Notes: generated from the letters alone by a model not told the origin. A stretch of DNA of 64,000 nucleotides from Sarcophilus harrisii (GCF_902635505.1 NC_045430.1:2234677-2298676); one strand, 5' to 3'; numbered from the stretch's first letter, positions 13,422 to 26,608 are shown. Program-made: numbers and translations.

Positions 13422-14165
13422 ATTAGAAGGGAAAGAGAAAGCTGGAAAACAATTTTTAGACCAAGTGTTTCTGGTAAAGTGCTTATTTCTCAAATAAACA
13501 GAGAACTGAGCCAAATTTATAAGAATACAAGTCATTCTCCAATTGACAGTCAATGCGTATGAACAGACAATTTTCAGAAAAAATTAAAACCATCTCCAAT
13601 CATATGAAAAACTGCTCTAAATCACTAGTGATTAGAGAAATGCACACGACGCCTCTGAGGTACCTCCTCACACCTCTCAGACTGGCTAAGATGACAGAAA
13701 AAGATGATAATGCTGGAGGTAATGCAGGAAAACTGGAATACAAAGTCATTGTTGGTGGAACTGTGAAATGATCCGAAAATTCTGGAGACCGTTGGAACTG
13801 GGTCCAAAGGGCTACAAAGTGCATGCCATCTAAGCAGCAACAAGAGATCATAAAACAGGGAAAGGACCCACATGAGCAAAAATGTTTCTATCAGCTTTTT
13901 TTTTTTTTCTTGTAATGGCAAAGTTTTAGAGATTGAATGGAGGCCCATCAATTGGGGGATGACTGACTAGGTTATGGTATATGAAAGTAATGACATCTTA
14001 TTTTTCTATAAGAAATGAGGAGACTGATTTCAGAAAATCCTGGAGTGACTTAAATGACCTGATGCTGAGTGAAGTGAGCAGAACCAGAGCACTGTATACA
14101 GTAAAAGCAAGATTGTATGATAAAAATTGATTGTACATACACAACTTAGATCACCTGCTATCTTG
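13422..14165 (+). mobile_element. LINE-1 ORF2 3' fragment, older
   Basis: It matches the L1 at 5.7-6.5 kb in the same direction: GAACAGACAATTTTCAGA, TTAGAGAAATGCACACGACG, CAGACTGGCTAAGATGACAG and CTGATGCTGAGTGAAGTGAGC. It is more diverged and rich in indels. It lies in the unit 1 intron and is missing from the matching intron of unit 2. Confidence 0.8.
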
Positions 14166-14199
14166 GAGAGGGGAAAAGATAAGGGAAGAAAGGAGGAAC

Positions 14200-14500
14200 A
14201 AAATTTGGAAGTCACTTCTGCCTCAGTCTCCTCAATCCTGAAAGGGGAAGAATAACGCCCCCTTCCTAGGGCAGCTAAATGGCAAAGTGATAGAGCACAG
14301 GCCCTGAGATCAGGAAGACCTGAGTTCAAATACAGCTTCTGATAATTAATACTTAATAGTTGTGTGACCCCCAATTGCCTTTAAAAAAAAAAATCCCTTC
14401 CTTAAGAGGACATCTGTAAAGTGCTTAGAACCTTGGAGGTTTTATAAATGCTTTATAAATTTAATAAATGCTTGTTTCCTTCCTTTGCCCTTCCCCTTGT
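14200..14500 (+). mobile_element. MAR1/MIR-like SINE, split by a younger SINE
   Basis: The outer element reads CTTCTGCCTCAGTCTCCTCAATCCTGAAAGGGGAAG before the break and ATCTGTAAAGTGCTTAGAACCTTGGAGG...AATAAATGCTTG after it. The same element without the break lies at 23095-23270 in unit 2. Confidence 0.75.
14268..14394 (+). mobile_element. WSINE1-like SINE with target-site duplication
   Basis: It starts GGGCAGCTAAATGGCAAAGTGATAGAGCAC, contains GAAGACCTGAGTTCAAATACAG and ends TGTGTGACCCCCAATTGCC plus an A-rich tail. The tRNA-like head and CCAATTGCC end are typical of marsupial SINEs. CCCTTCCT flanks it on both sides (14260-14267 and 14395-14402). The paralogous intron at about 23175 is empty. 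Confidence 0.85.
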
Positions 14501-14509
14501 TCCTGCCTC

Positions 14510-14866
14510 CCAAGGAAAACAAAGTTTCCTAAGCTGCCAGCCAGAGAGGGCATGAATGGAGACGCCTCATGGCCAACACAGCCCAGGGGTAACTTTCGTT
14601 TGCCTGCCTGTCATCACTAGTGGCAAGGAGGGCTTCTATCTGGGGGAGAGGGAGAGCCTGTGGGTTGTGAGATGCCAGGAGCACTGAAAACACATATAGT
14701 CCAGGAGAGTATTGGCTCCTAATAATGGTCAAACACGTCATCACTCTGTGCCTCGGTTTCCCCGTCAGAGACAGAACAAGGATGGTCCCCAAGCACCCTC
14801 CCAGCTGCAGGCGTGTGTGAACTTGGGGGCAGGGGCTCCAGGATCCCACAGGGAATATCCACTCAC
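14510..14866. repeat. Intron segment duplicated at 23390-23760
   Basis: The two stretches match almost base for base over CAGAGAGGGCATGAATG, CGTTTGCCTGCC, GGCAAGGAGGGCTTCTAT and CCTAATAATGGTCAAACACG. They are sister introns of units 1 and 2. The open frames in both are relics without a domain. Confidence 0.85.
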
Positions 14867-14949
14867 CAGGGAGCTGGGGGCCACCAGGAGCCCAGGGGTC
14901 GTTCCCTCTTCATGCTGACCTGGGTTTATGGCTCGGGGGAGGGCGGAGT
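14867..14949 (-). pseudogene. Exon 2 of zinc-finger unit 1, intact
   Basis: The 83-bp exon lies between CTCCCCCAG and a GTGAGT donor. Joined to exon 1 it reads DSALPRAINPGQHEEGTTPG then LLVAPSSL. The intact paralogue has DSAAPQKTSQARPEEGTTAG then LRKSARAL, with the same length and phase. This supports common origin and a correct gene model in both. Confidence 0.85.
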
Positions 14950-15077
14950 CTGGGGGAGAAGAAGAGGCTGAGGAGGAAACGTCCTACCCCCTCCCCCCAG
15001 CCTCTGCCCCACCCCAAGTCCCCGCTGCCCAGACCCTTCCCTCCCTGCCCCCCATCCTGCGGGCCTGCCATGCTCAC

Positions 15078-15102
15078 CTCGGGCCCTCGTCCCGCTCTCC
15101 AT
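15078..15102 (-). pseudogene. First coding exon of zinc-finger unit 1
   Basis: The ATG at 15102-15100 opens MESGTRAR, and the exon ends in G before a GTGAGC donor (25 coding bases, phase 1). Unit 2 has the same exon at 23979-24003 with a stop. It is much shorter than the first exon of the intact gene. Confidence 0.8.
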
Positions 15103-15109
15103 AGTCACT

Positions 15110-15950
15110 GGCTCGGGTCCTCCTGGGGGCCCCCCAAGGCCTCAGATGCTGCTCCTCTTCCTCGGCCACTGCCCCGGAGCTCTGGGAGAGGCTTCCCCGT
15201 CAGATCTGTGTCCCTCCCTCCCAGCTGACCCCCGGGAGAGACGGGCTCTCCCCACGGTCCCCAGCAGGACAAAAGACAGAATCAGAGAAACCCCCCCAGG
15301 ACAGAGAGACCCTTCCCTTCCTCCCCGGTGTCTCGCACGGGTCCTGGAGACCCGAGTTCCACCTCAACCCCAGGCACTGGGGCCCGGCCTACCTCAGTTT
15401 CCCCTTCTGTAAAATGGGGTAATCCCCCGGGCTGCTTGGGAGGGTCGCCCCGGCCACACAGCGGGACATCAGACAGCGCCCTGGGGAGTCCCGGACAGAA
15501 TGGGGGACACACAGCCAGCACCAGGCTCCCAAATCCCAGAAGCACCTTCAAACCCGGGAGCGCGCGCACGGGCACGCGCCTCCCAATTACCCACGCTCCC
15601 CCAAACTCCGGGGCCGAAGGAAAACTACGCAGGCGCGCTGAGAGTACTCAATGACCACTCCCACCATGCTATGCGCTTTGGACCAACTGACCCCGCACGG
15701 CCTTCTGGGAAATGAAGTTCGGCGAGTGGGAAGATGAGAACGCAGTTTCTCTCCTCATGCGCGGTGGGTGTCCACGTGACGGTGTCGGGACGGGGAGGGG
15801 GAGTAGGGGCGGGGTCTGAAGGACGGTGCAGGAGGAGGCGGTGGGGGCGGAGGGCGGAGCTTCCAAGGGAAGACGCCCGCCTCTCCTTAACTTCTGACGC
15901 GTGAGGGCCCTCCTTTTGCAGGTAGCAGCCCGTTTCCTGGGGCTACGAGG
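15110..15950 (-). promoter_or_regulatory. CpG-rich promoter region of unit 1 with ZNF143-like site
   Basis: The segment upstream of the unit 1 start codon is GC-rich with many CpGs (for example GGGAGCGCGCGCACGGGCAC near 15558 and GCAGGCGCGCTGAG near 15629). On the minus strand, 15718-15701 reads ACTTCATTTCCCAGAAGG, close to the known ZNF143/STAF site (ACTACAnnTCCCAGnATGC). Retained CpGs suggest germline protection from methylation, in contrast with unit 2. Confidence 0.6.
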
Positions 15951-16790
15951 TCTGTCCGTGGCTCATTCTTCCCCTTCCCGTGAATCACATAAGAGAACGC
16001 AGCCCTCCGAAGCTCCCCGCACATGGGCTTCGTTAGGCTCCCGGAAGGGCGGCCCATCTGTGGAAGTGCCCCTCTGGGCCCAGCGAAGGGCTAGAACTAT
16101 AAGGCTGCTCTAAGAACGTAGCCCTCGTCCTAAGTGGCCGTGTCTCCTCTGGGGTGTTGACAGTGTAGATCAGTGCCTGAAATTAACTGTGCTTCCGGGT
16201 AATTGATCATTCCTAAGCACCAGTGGTTACATGTCAGATACTGTGTGGCACAAAGTCACAAACCGCCGGGTCTGGGCTATAAATGGAAACAACCTGGCTA
16301 CAGTGTGATTATGGGCAACCAGTCACTCCTCCCCTTCCTCCCACGCCTTCTGAACCTCTTCCTCTCTTAGTGATGTCCAGGAGAAAGCAATACACACGGA
16401 GCAAAAGAAGTAACCTTTTTGTTTGCTTGTGGCAACATCTGCAACATTTGGCAACTAGAGTCCCAGTGGGGATTAGACTCCCCTCGTAATCCAGCTGTGA
16501 ATTGGCGTCATCTTTTGTGTGAGTGGATGGGGTGTGCAGGGAGCACTGGTACTTCTGCTGGGAGGGCTGCTCCTCCACCTTTGGTGTGCACTGTCCCCCA
16601 GCTCTCACCTCTGGCCCCAAGAAGCCGTAGCAGGCGCAGCGGGTCATACCCCATAAAACCATATCTGCAATCCACCTAAGGTTGAGGGTAGCCAAGGGTC
16701 CTCCAACCATTTGGTGAGTTAGAGGGACAGCATCATCTCAAGTACATGAAAGCTTCCCCAGACAGAATGGGAAGATGAGAACAACTTGTT
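15950..16790. other. Intergenic between units 1 and 2, no gene recognised
   Basis: Open frames on both strands (16283-16710) overlap each other and carry no domain. No splice or repeat pattern stands out. Confidence 0.4.
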
Positions 16791-17045
16791 CCAATGGCCA
16801 GGAAGGCAAAAGGAGCAGGGGCTGTGGAGCACTTAAAGTTTGATCAATCACTGAAGATGCCAAGGTCGTTCACTGCATCCTGAATCTTCTTCAGTTATCC
16901 TGACTTGTGTCTTGTCCCTGGACTTTAATGACTCAGGAGGAGAGAGTGAGGCTGATGACTTTATGCAAATCCAATTCATGTTTGAGACAAGACCAACCAT
17001 GTTGTCATTGGTCCTCTTTGAAAAAGGACAAACAATAATAGATCA
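16790..17045 (+). mobile_element. Marsupial SINE (CAAATCCAATTCA...GGTCCTCTTTGAAAA type)
   Basis: The run CTGAATCTTCTTCAGTTATCCTGA, GGAGGAGAGAGTGAGGCTGATGAC, GCAAATCCAATTCATG and TTGGTCCTCTTTGAAAAAGGACAAACAATAA matches a SINE that I recall as common in marsupial DNA. I am less sure of its family name. Confidence 0.6.
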
Positions 17046-17084
17046 TAATTATTGTGTTTCAGATTTGATAATTTTTATTATAAA

Positions 17085-17410
17085 TTATTTTCCTATTTCT
17101 GCCCATTTCCCTATTTATCACTTCATACATGTCTTTGAAGGTCTCTTTGAAATCATCTTTTCATTTTTAAAAACACAATAATATTTCATTACATTGATAC
17201 ACCTTAATTTGTTTAGCCATTAACCACATGATGGGTACTCCATAAGATTCTAATTAGATTCTGAAATACTATCACTACAAAAAAGAATTGTTGTAAATAA
17301 TGTAGGATCCATTCTTTTTTGATCTTCCTTGATCACAGTAATGGCATCACAAGATCAAAGAATATGTACAGTTTAATAATTTTGGGATCATTATTGGAAG
17401 TGAGTTTCAA
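17085..17410 (-). mobile_element. Old LINE-1 fragment, antisense
   Basis: AATAATATTTCATTACATTGATACACC...TTAGCCATTAACCACATGATGGGTAC corresponds to the reverse complement of the L1 block GAATGGATACCCATCAATTGGG...GGTATATGAATG seen in plus direction at 17790-17850. It is highly diverged. Confidence 0.5.
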
Positions 17411-17464
17411 ATATTCCCGAACCAATCATTTCTTAGCTATACCATCATTACATCAATTTGCCTA

Positions 17465-18140
17465 TTTTCTAAGTGCTCTAAATCACTATTGATTAGAGAA
17501 ATACAAATTAAGACTACTCTGAGTTACCATTTCATGCCTCTCAGATTGGCTAAGATGAAAGGAAAAGAGAATGTGAGATTAATGTGAAGGGGATGTGGGA
17601 AAACTGGGACACTACTGTCCTGTTGATAAAGTTGTGAAATGATCCAACAACTCTGGAGAGCAATTTGGAATTATGCCCAAAGGGTTATAAAACTGTTCAT
17701 ACCCTTTGATCCAACAGTGTTAATAATTGGTCTGTATCCCAATAACACCATAAAAGAGGGGTAAGGACCCACAGGTACAAAAATGTTTGGAAAATGAGTG
17801 GATACCCATCAATTGGGAAATGGCTGAATAAGTTATGGTATATGAATGTAGTGGAATATTATTGTTCTATAAAGAATGGTGAGCAGGTAGATTTTGGAAA
17901 AGCCTAGAACTGTTATTGAGTGAAGCAAAGAGAACTCAGAGAACATAATTACACAGTAACATAATAACAACAAGACTATGTGGTGATTAACTGTGATGGA
18001 CTTGGGCTCTTCTCAGTGATCCGTGGTGATTTCAATAGACTTAGGATGGAAACCTCCATCTGCATGCAGAGAGAGAGCTATGGAGAATGAATATGGATCG
18101 AAGCATACTATTTTCACCTTTTTTTCATTTGTTTTGTTTT
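17465..18140 (+). mobile_element. LINE-1 ORF2/3' UTR fragment, older
   Basis: It shows the L1 blocks GATTAGAGAAATACAAATTAAG, CTCAGATTGGCTAAGATGA, GGGGATGTGGGAAAACTGGGACACTA and CCCTTTGATCCAACAGTGTT. It ends in an older type of 3' UTR (GAATATGGATCGAAGCATACT, then T-rich). Confidence 0.8.
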
Positions 18141-18690
18141 TTAGAATTTTTTCATATGGTTATTGATGGCTTGGATTTCTTCCTTTGAAAACTTCCTGTT
18201 CATTTCCTTGAACTATTGGGAAATGTTTGTTAATCAGTTAAGTTAGAATTACTTCCTTATACATTTTGCTTATAAGATTTTTATGAGAAAAAATGATGCA
18301 AAGATTTTTCTCACTCATATGTTTCCCAGCTAATAATGACTATTAGGTTTGTTTATGAAAGCCCCTTTGAATTTTATCTTTCAAAATGATTCATTTTGTC
18401 TTCTGTAATACTCTGGATTGTTTATTTATTCATAGAATCCATTCCCTAGCTATAGATATGAAAAGCAATTTCTTCTTTCCTCTCTAATTCATTTATATTT
18501 GTAACCTTTCTTTTCCATTATGTGTCCATTTGGAGTTTCTTGTGGCAGATGATAGAAGATGTTACATGAGAAATCTAATTTCTGTCAAACCATTTCCCAG
18601 TTCTCCGAGTATTTTTTGTCAAATAGTTTACTTTTGTTGTAAAACTTTTGTTATTTTTAAATTTTCCATGCCATGTAATATATATACACT
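18140..18690. other. Intergenic AT-rich spacer
   Basis: No gene or clear repeat is seen. The sequence is T-rich with short frames only. Confidence 0.4.
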
Positions 18691-19273
18691 TTAATCTAAT
18701 AACTCCAAATTTTAGAATGGAACGTCTTCCTTCAAAAACTGAGATAAGTACAAAAGTCCACTTCCTTTTATAGTTTATAGTTCATTCCACACAAATTTTT
18801 AAAACCGGGAAGTGTACAATGTGGGAAATAGTTCTAAATCTACTTTCTATAAAATTGTTTTTTAATCATCTCAAAGACATTTGTTAAGTAATGAATCTTT
18901 CACTAGGCTTTTATTTCCTATAGGTTTGTTGATGTTAAACTTTCATATATATTTTATTGAGTGACTGATAATGATTGTTTCTTTCCCTCTATTCTTTCCC
19001 CTTCTCCCTCTATCAACCCCAGTTCCCACCTCATCCATGTACCCACCATTTTAATGGGAAAAAATGTAAAATGTTTTAATATGTGAGAGTGAAAGTTTGT
19101 ATTCAAATTTTGTGATTTCTTTTTTGTATTAATTTTCTAGTGGTGAAAAAGTATTACACATAGGATGCACACTGGGTAAAGTCTTTTCCTTACTACACAC
19201 CATATATTCATAGGATCAAATGAGATAATTCACAGAAATCACAATGCAAAACTTAAGGCGCTATTAAAATTAT
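18690..19273 (-). other. 3' flank/UTR of zinc-finger unit 2
   Basis: It is homologous to 7900-8527 of unit 1, including the run just before the finger exon (GCAAAACTTAAGGCGCTAT in both). It marks the duplicated unit's left edge. Confidence 0.7.
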
Positions 19274-21390
<2,117 letters not shown>

Positions 21391-21429
21391 TGAGGTGTCA
21401 GGGAGAGTAAATGAGTTAGATGAGTCGCA

Positions 21430-22090
21430 TTGGATTAACATTAGCAAAAAGAAATAAACTCTGTAAGGGAGCATTAGAGGAATGGTATGGTACTCTGAGT
21501 ATAGCCTCTTCTGTCTTTTCTTTAGAAACAGATGCTGAGGGAGAACTTCTCCTGTCTACACTCCTGCCCTGTGTATCCACACTCTTCAAATGCTTAGGCA
21601 AATCTCCAATTCTGGAACCATTCATGCTCCTGCTTTTTGGAAAATGGTAAGAATGTCATGTTTTCTAGTCTTTAGAATACAAAAGCATAGTGATCAAAAA
21701 GAATTTCCTTCAAATGGTTGTAAAGAAAAAAATTATTTCTTCCAAAATGATAAATAATAAAAGGACTCAGAGTTAGAAGAGATGAGTGAAGAAGGGCAAA
21801 TAAGAAGAAGAGTAAAATAAGTGGAGGATCATGGACAACCAGAAATATAAAATGAGGTGCAGGCAGTTCTATAGAGTTTGGAATCAGAAAACTAGTCTTA
21901 ATCAATGGAAATCTGTATTATTATTATTATTCCTAGTCACTCTATTGACAGTTTTTTCCTTTCAAATCCATTGAGAACATAACATAGATCTAGCTTTAAT
22001 ACTGATTGATTCATTTCACTAATATCTTAAAATTTTCTAATAATTATTTTTTCTTTGGTTGATGGGTTGTTTTAATTCTTCTGGATAGGA
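21430..22090 (-). other. Intron of unit 2, partly matching unit 1
   Basis: The 21430-21720 part corresponds to 10430-10950. The remainder (to 22090) is AT-rich with no gene. KRAB-B is expected in this area but is absent. Confidence 0.5.
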
Positions 22091-22310
22091 GTTCTCTAGA
22101 GCATAGAGAGAGAATGCTTTATTGGGGGGCAGAATTTAGTCAGGGGCAGACCATGGAGAACAATCATTTCTGGGGGGCAGAGCCCCAACTGCCTATAGGG
22201 GTACAGTCTCATGGATGGCAAGGTCAGGCTAGGGGCCAAGCCCTCATGTGGAGGGGTCACAGCTTGTGCTGAGGAAGGCCATGGGCAATGCAGGGAGCTG
22301 GGGCCCTTAC

Positions 22311-22431
22311 CCACAAAGACCAGGTGTTCTCTAGCATCACCTCCTGGTACAGGATCTTCTGAGCTGGGTCCAGGTGTCTCTACTCTTCTGGGCTGAAGAG
22401 CACAGCCACATCCCCGAAGGTCAATAATAAC
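22311..22431 (-). pseudogene. KRAB-A exon of unit 2, disabled
   Basis: The reading FGDVAVLFSPEE is followed by TAG where the KRAB tryptophan (EEW) should be, then RHLDPAQKILYQEVMLEN. The later TATGAG part is deleted (GAGAACACCTGG), leaving 121 bp. The donor GTAAGG and the acceptor TTCCAG are kept. Confidence 0.85.
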
Positions 22432-22559
22432 CTGGAACACCAAACACACCTGCTCACTCACAGGCCTGTCCCTCCCATGCCCCAGGAAATCGGGGTCTGT
22501 TCCCTTGGGGTCTCCTTCCTTCCCCTTGTTTGTCACATTTCCCTTTGGCAATTTGGGGA

Positions 22560-23095
22560 ATCCTTGAGACTCTTCTCAGAATGTTAATTTTAGTTTTCGG
22601 TTTTTTTTTTTGTTTGTTTGTTTGTTTTATTTAAATTGAAAGGAAATACTTTCTTTCAGACAAAGAGTAAGGGATGTAGAGGGGTAATGATTCCAGCTGA
22701 AACTCACAAACTCTGTTGATTAAAAACCTGTTCTGAGTTAAAGAGCCGACCCGGGAGCTAAGTGACCGAAAGTGGGCAGGTCCAAAGCCCTCAGTCAGAC
22801 TTTTGGGACGCTCCACACAGACCAAATGACTTCTAGAATTTGGGCGTTCCCTTGACAGGACATGGCGGAACAAGCTGTGAGCTGTAAAGGGGCCTCTAAG
22901 CAATGATGGATGGGATGGTGTTAGAGAAAGCCGAGTGTGGATGGAGGCAAATCCAAGAGAGTGGAATCCAAAGAAAAGTAGCTCTAAATGAAGCCTTTAC
23001 GTTAAGTTTTGCTGTGAAAAAGAATCTATTTTCTCTCTTCTCTCCCCCTTCCCTCCAGCTAGGTAAAGCCACAGAGCTCAGGACTGCAGTCTGCA
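22560..23095. other. Intron of unit 2, no gene
   Basis: A T-rich run near 22598-22630 is followed by ordinary sequence with short frames only. The L1 seen in the matching intron of unit 1 is not here. Confidence 0.4.
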
Positions 23096-23270
23096 GTAGC
23101 CTCAGACTGGGCAAGTCACTTCACTTCTGCCTCAGTTTCCTCAATCCTGAAAGGGGAAAAAATTATACCCTCTTCCTAACAGGTTTGGTGAAGATCAAGT
23201 TAGGTAATATCTGTAAAGTGCCTAGAACCTTGGAGGCATTTAACAAATGCTTATTTCCTTCCTTTGCCCT
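23095..23270 (+). mobile_element. MAR1/MIR-like SINE, sister of 14200-14500
   Basis: CTTCTGCCTCAGTTTCCTCAATCCTGAAAGGGG...CCCTCTTCCTAACAGG...ATCTGTAAAGTGCCTAGAACCTTGGAGG runs unbroken, followed by an A-run near 23274-23296. It is the empty-site counterpart of the SINE-split copy in unit 1. Confidence 0.75.
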
Positions 23271-23764
23271 TCCAAAAAAAAAAAAAAAAAAAAAAAGTCC
23301 TTGTTAGAGTCCTCCCTTGGTGCTGCTCAAAGGATCTAGATCCTGTTCTGTCCCATCCTTTGCCTCTGAATCTCTGAGAGAACTACAGGCCTAGAGGAAA
23401 CAAATCTTTAGGACACCGAGGAAAGCTGCCAAGCAGAGAGAGCATGAATGAAGATGCCTCATAGCCAACACAGCTGATGGGTAAGTTTCGTTTGCCTGCC
23501 TTTCATCACTCGTGGCAAGGAGGGCTTCTATGTGGGGATGATGGAGAGTCTGTGGGTTGTGGGATGCCAGGAGCATTGAAAACACATAGAAGTCCAGGAG
23601 GATATTGGTTCCTAATAATGGTCAAACACGTCACCACTCTGTGCCCCACTTGATCCCTAAGGCTGATTCCCCAAGCACCGCCCAGCTGCAGGCATATGTA
23701 GACTTGGGGGCAGGGGCTCCAGGACCGCAGGGGAACTCACACTCCACAGGGGATGTCCACTCAC

Positions 23765-23846
23765 CATGGAGCTGGGGGCCACCGAGAGCCAAGGGGTTGT
23801 TCTCTCTTGATACTGATCTCTGCTCATGTCTCAAGGGGCGGCATTG
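23765..23846 (-). pseudogene. Exon 2 of zinc-finger unit 2, acceptor lost
   Basis: The relic ends at a good donor (CCATG/GTGAGT) and contains GAGAGAACAACCCCTTGGCTC, matching exon 2 of units 1 and 3. The intron end reads CCCCCCAAAC instead of ...CAG, so no AG lies at the acceptor. The reading frame also contains a TGA (CCTTGAGAC). Confidence 0.75.
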
Positions 23847-23978
23847 TTTGGGGGGAAAGAGACTGAGGAAGAAATGCCCTATTCCCCCCACCCCAGTCCC
23901 TAGCCCCTGCCCCACCCCAGGTCCCTGCTGCCCAGACCCTTCCTTCCCTGCCCCCCACTGCAGGCCTGTCATGCTCAC

Positions 23979-24003
23979 CTCAGGCCTCTGTCCCATTCTC
24001 CAT
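23979..24003 (-). pseudogene. First coding exon of unit 2, with stop
   Basis: ATG at 24003-24001 gives MENGTEA then TGA just before the GTGAGC donor. In unit 1 the same codon is CGA, so a CpG to TpG change made the stop. Confidence 0.8.
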
Positions 24004-24009
24004 AGTCTC

Positions 24010-25200
24010 CTGGCCGGGTCTTTCTTTTGGGGGCCTTATGTCTGGACACAAATCCTGCCCTTCCCCCCACCCCAAATTCTGCTCCTCATCCTTGGCCATT
24101 GCCTCCATCGGTCAGATCTGTTTCCCTCCCCCATTCTTAGATGGGCCCCCCAGCCTCCAGGGGAACACCAACAAGGACAGAGGAGATGGGCCCTCCCCAA
24201 GGGCTGCACTCCGTCCTACCCAAAGCCCCCAGCAGGACTAGAGAGATGGAGAGAGTGAGAGCTGATCGGGAACCCAAACCTACAGACGCCCCCTCCCCTC
24301 CGTCCCCATCATATGTCCAAAAGCCCCTTTCTGGGGAAAATAAGCACGACGTAAATACAGACATGCCTCCCCCACCCCCATGGGCAGTGTCTGTTCACTG
24401 TGTAAAGGGGAGACCCTCTTGGAAGTGATGTCCAAGGGCAGGGAGGGAGGGGAGGGGGCACAGTCTGTGCCTCCAGCCCCTTCTCATCACCCCGGTTGCC
24501 CCTGTCCCCAGCATCTTTGATGGTGACCTCCAACTTTGGCCCCTGGGCACAGTCAGGCTGTGGGTCTCTTCAATCCCTTTAAACAAGAGGTACGAACTGG
24601 AGTTTGCTTTTATGGAAAGAAATCCAGTCCAAGGAGCCAATGTAGATCAAAGGAGCAGGGGATGCAGAAAGTAGAAGCACTGCAGCGGTGTCGGGGCCAT
24701 TCCTGCTCAGCATGGTAGGTCTCCGGGAGGCTGCCCAGAGGAGGGGGCACTCAGCAAATTCCCCTGCTCTGCGCCTTCTCCCCAGGAGCCAGGAGAGCAT
24801 CTTCTGTGTGGTTCCTGCTCCCTCTCACCTCAGATCAAATAGAGAACATGGGAAGCTGTTGTGGCACTATGCTCAGTGTGGTGGAGGTGGGGGCAGGAGT
24901 CCCGGGGGGGTGGGCTACGTTGGCAGGGCCCGGACGTTCTGTGCTGTCCCTGCCCCAGTAGCTGCAAGTATCAGGGGGCAGTGCCCGACCCGCAGCCAGA
25001 ATCCTCTTTGCCCTACCATTAGGAATTACCACTAAAGGGAAAGTCCTAGACTGACCCCCTCATCCCCACGTGGCACCCAAAGGCCAGTTAGTCTATGTCT
25101 TCAGCAAGCCTAGAACCCTGGTAGGTCCTCAGAGGGTCTGGGTGCCCCTGGCAGCATCTCCTGTGGCAGTAGCATCTAGAGAAACTAGCCAGCCTAGGTC
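24010..25200. other. GC-rich spacer 5' of unit 2
   Basis: Many overlapping short frames appear on both strands without a domain. CpG content is low compared with unit 1's 5' side. No gene is supported. Confidence 0.4.
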
Positions 25201-25204
25201 CCTG

Positions 25205-25370
25205 CTGAGCCCATCTTCTCTGGTCCGGTAGCTGTGTACTCTAGGCAAGTTATTTTATCTCTGCCTCAGTTTCCTGATTTGTAAAGAGAAAAATAATAAT
25301 GATACCCACCTCCCAGGATTGTTGCTGTGGATCAAAGTGATCTAATGACTGTAAAGTGCTTAATGCAACA
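25205..25370 (+). mobile_element. MIR-like SINE
   Basis: AGCTGTGTACTCTAGGCAAGTTATTTTATCTCTGCCTCAGTTTCCTGATTTGTAAAG, then ATAATGATACCCACCTCCCAGGATTGTTG, is the MIR core and tail. Confidence 0.75.
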
Positions 25371-25379
25371 ATTACTGGA

Positions 25380-26180
25380 CCTGAAATTTACCGGGGGGGG
25401 GGGTGTCTGTTTATAGGGATAGTTGTCTGATTGTCTTGGAGCCAATAACAGAAAATGGCATGTGCTGCAGTCTGGAAAGTGCTAATGGTAGATGTCTGCA
25501 CCTGGGAAAAGTTTTGGGGATGACAGGCACTCTATTTCCTCACTGTTCTATTTCCCTTTCTGAAAAGGAATATTTCCACTTGGTTAATCCTGAGCCTTAC
25601 ACTGTGACTACATGATTGCCTACCAGATATGACTCACACCTGGAATCAAACAAAGCTAAGGCAGTTTTTCCCTCTGGATATGATATATGATATTGTTTTA
25701 ACACTGTCCCTTCTTTTCCTTTTATACCTAACTTCTATAATAAAGAAGTTTAAATACAACACTAAATCTTAAATAATAGATTGATTCTGGAATATCTGAG
25801 TTGCTATAATAGAATTCAAGTATAATGATCTTACAATTTCCCCTATATTTGTGGTCAAATTATAATAAGGGGTGATATGCTCATAAGAGAGAAATGCTTA
25901 TACAAGGTAATAAGATAAATATATCATACGGAAGTTTTAATAAATAGAATAGTAAATTTGAGAAAGCAACATTATTATTCTATTTTTTGTAAGTACATAA
26001 GTATGTGATTGGGTTCCAAAATTTATCATAGAAATTCAAGCTTTGAGTATATTTAGTAATTTGTTCTCAAAATTGGATGAAGGATTTTACACATATGTTG
26101 TGTTGATAATGCTTAAAAAAAAAAAAAAGTGAAATTTTCCCATTTTTAAAGTATCTGCCTGATAACTTTTAAAAGGCAGA
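25380..26180. other. AT-rich spacer
   Basis: It has a G-run at 25393-25402 and an A-run near 26115; otherwise AT-rich. No gene is seen. Confidence 0.4.
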
Positions 26181-26480
26181 ACAGGCTATAAATGAGCTTC
26201 CTAAGAAAAAGCACTAGGATCAGAGTAAACTCTATTAAATATTTAAAGATCAACTAATTCCAACATTAAATAAACTATTTGGAACAATAGGCCTACCAAA
26301 CTCCTCTTATGAAACAAATATGATACTGATACCAAAATCAGAAAGGTAAAAACAGACAAAAGAAAAAGCTTTTGATAAAATACAACATTCATGTCAATTT
26401 AAGGCACTTGAAAATATAGGTACAAATGGGGTTTTCCCTTGACATAAAGCATGTTTACAAATAAAGCTTGCTGATGATTT
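26180..26480 (+). mobile_element. LINE-1 ORF2 fragment with internal deletion
   Basis: Translated pieces read [18 protein letters not shown], then KAFDKIQHSCQFKALENIGTNG. These are the L1 segments before (...LIPK...) and around motif A of reverse transcriptase, with the intervening part missing. Confidence 0.6.
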
Positions 26481-26569
26481 TAGATAATGAGAAGTCTCTA
26501 AGTTGCCAATCACAAATTAGAGGTCAGTTCTTGTTCCCTGTTCAGTTGACAATATACATTGATGTTGTT

Positions 26570-26577
26570 GTTTTGGG

Positions 26578-26608
<31 letters not shown>

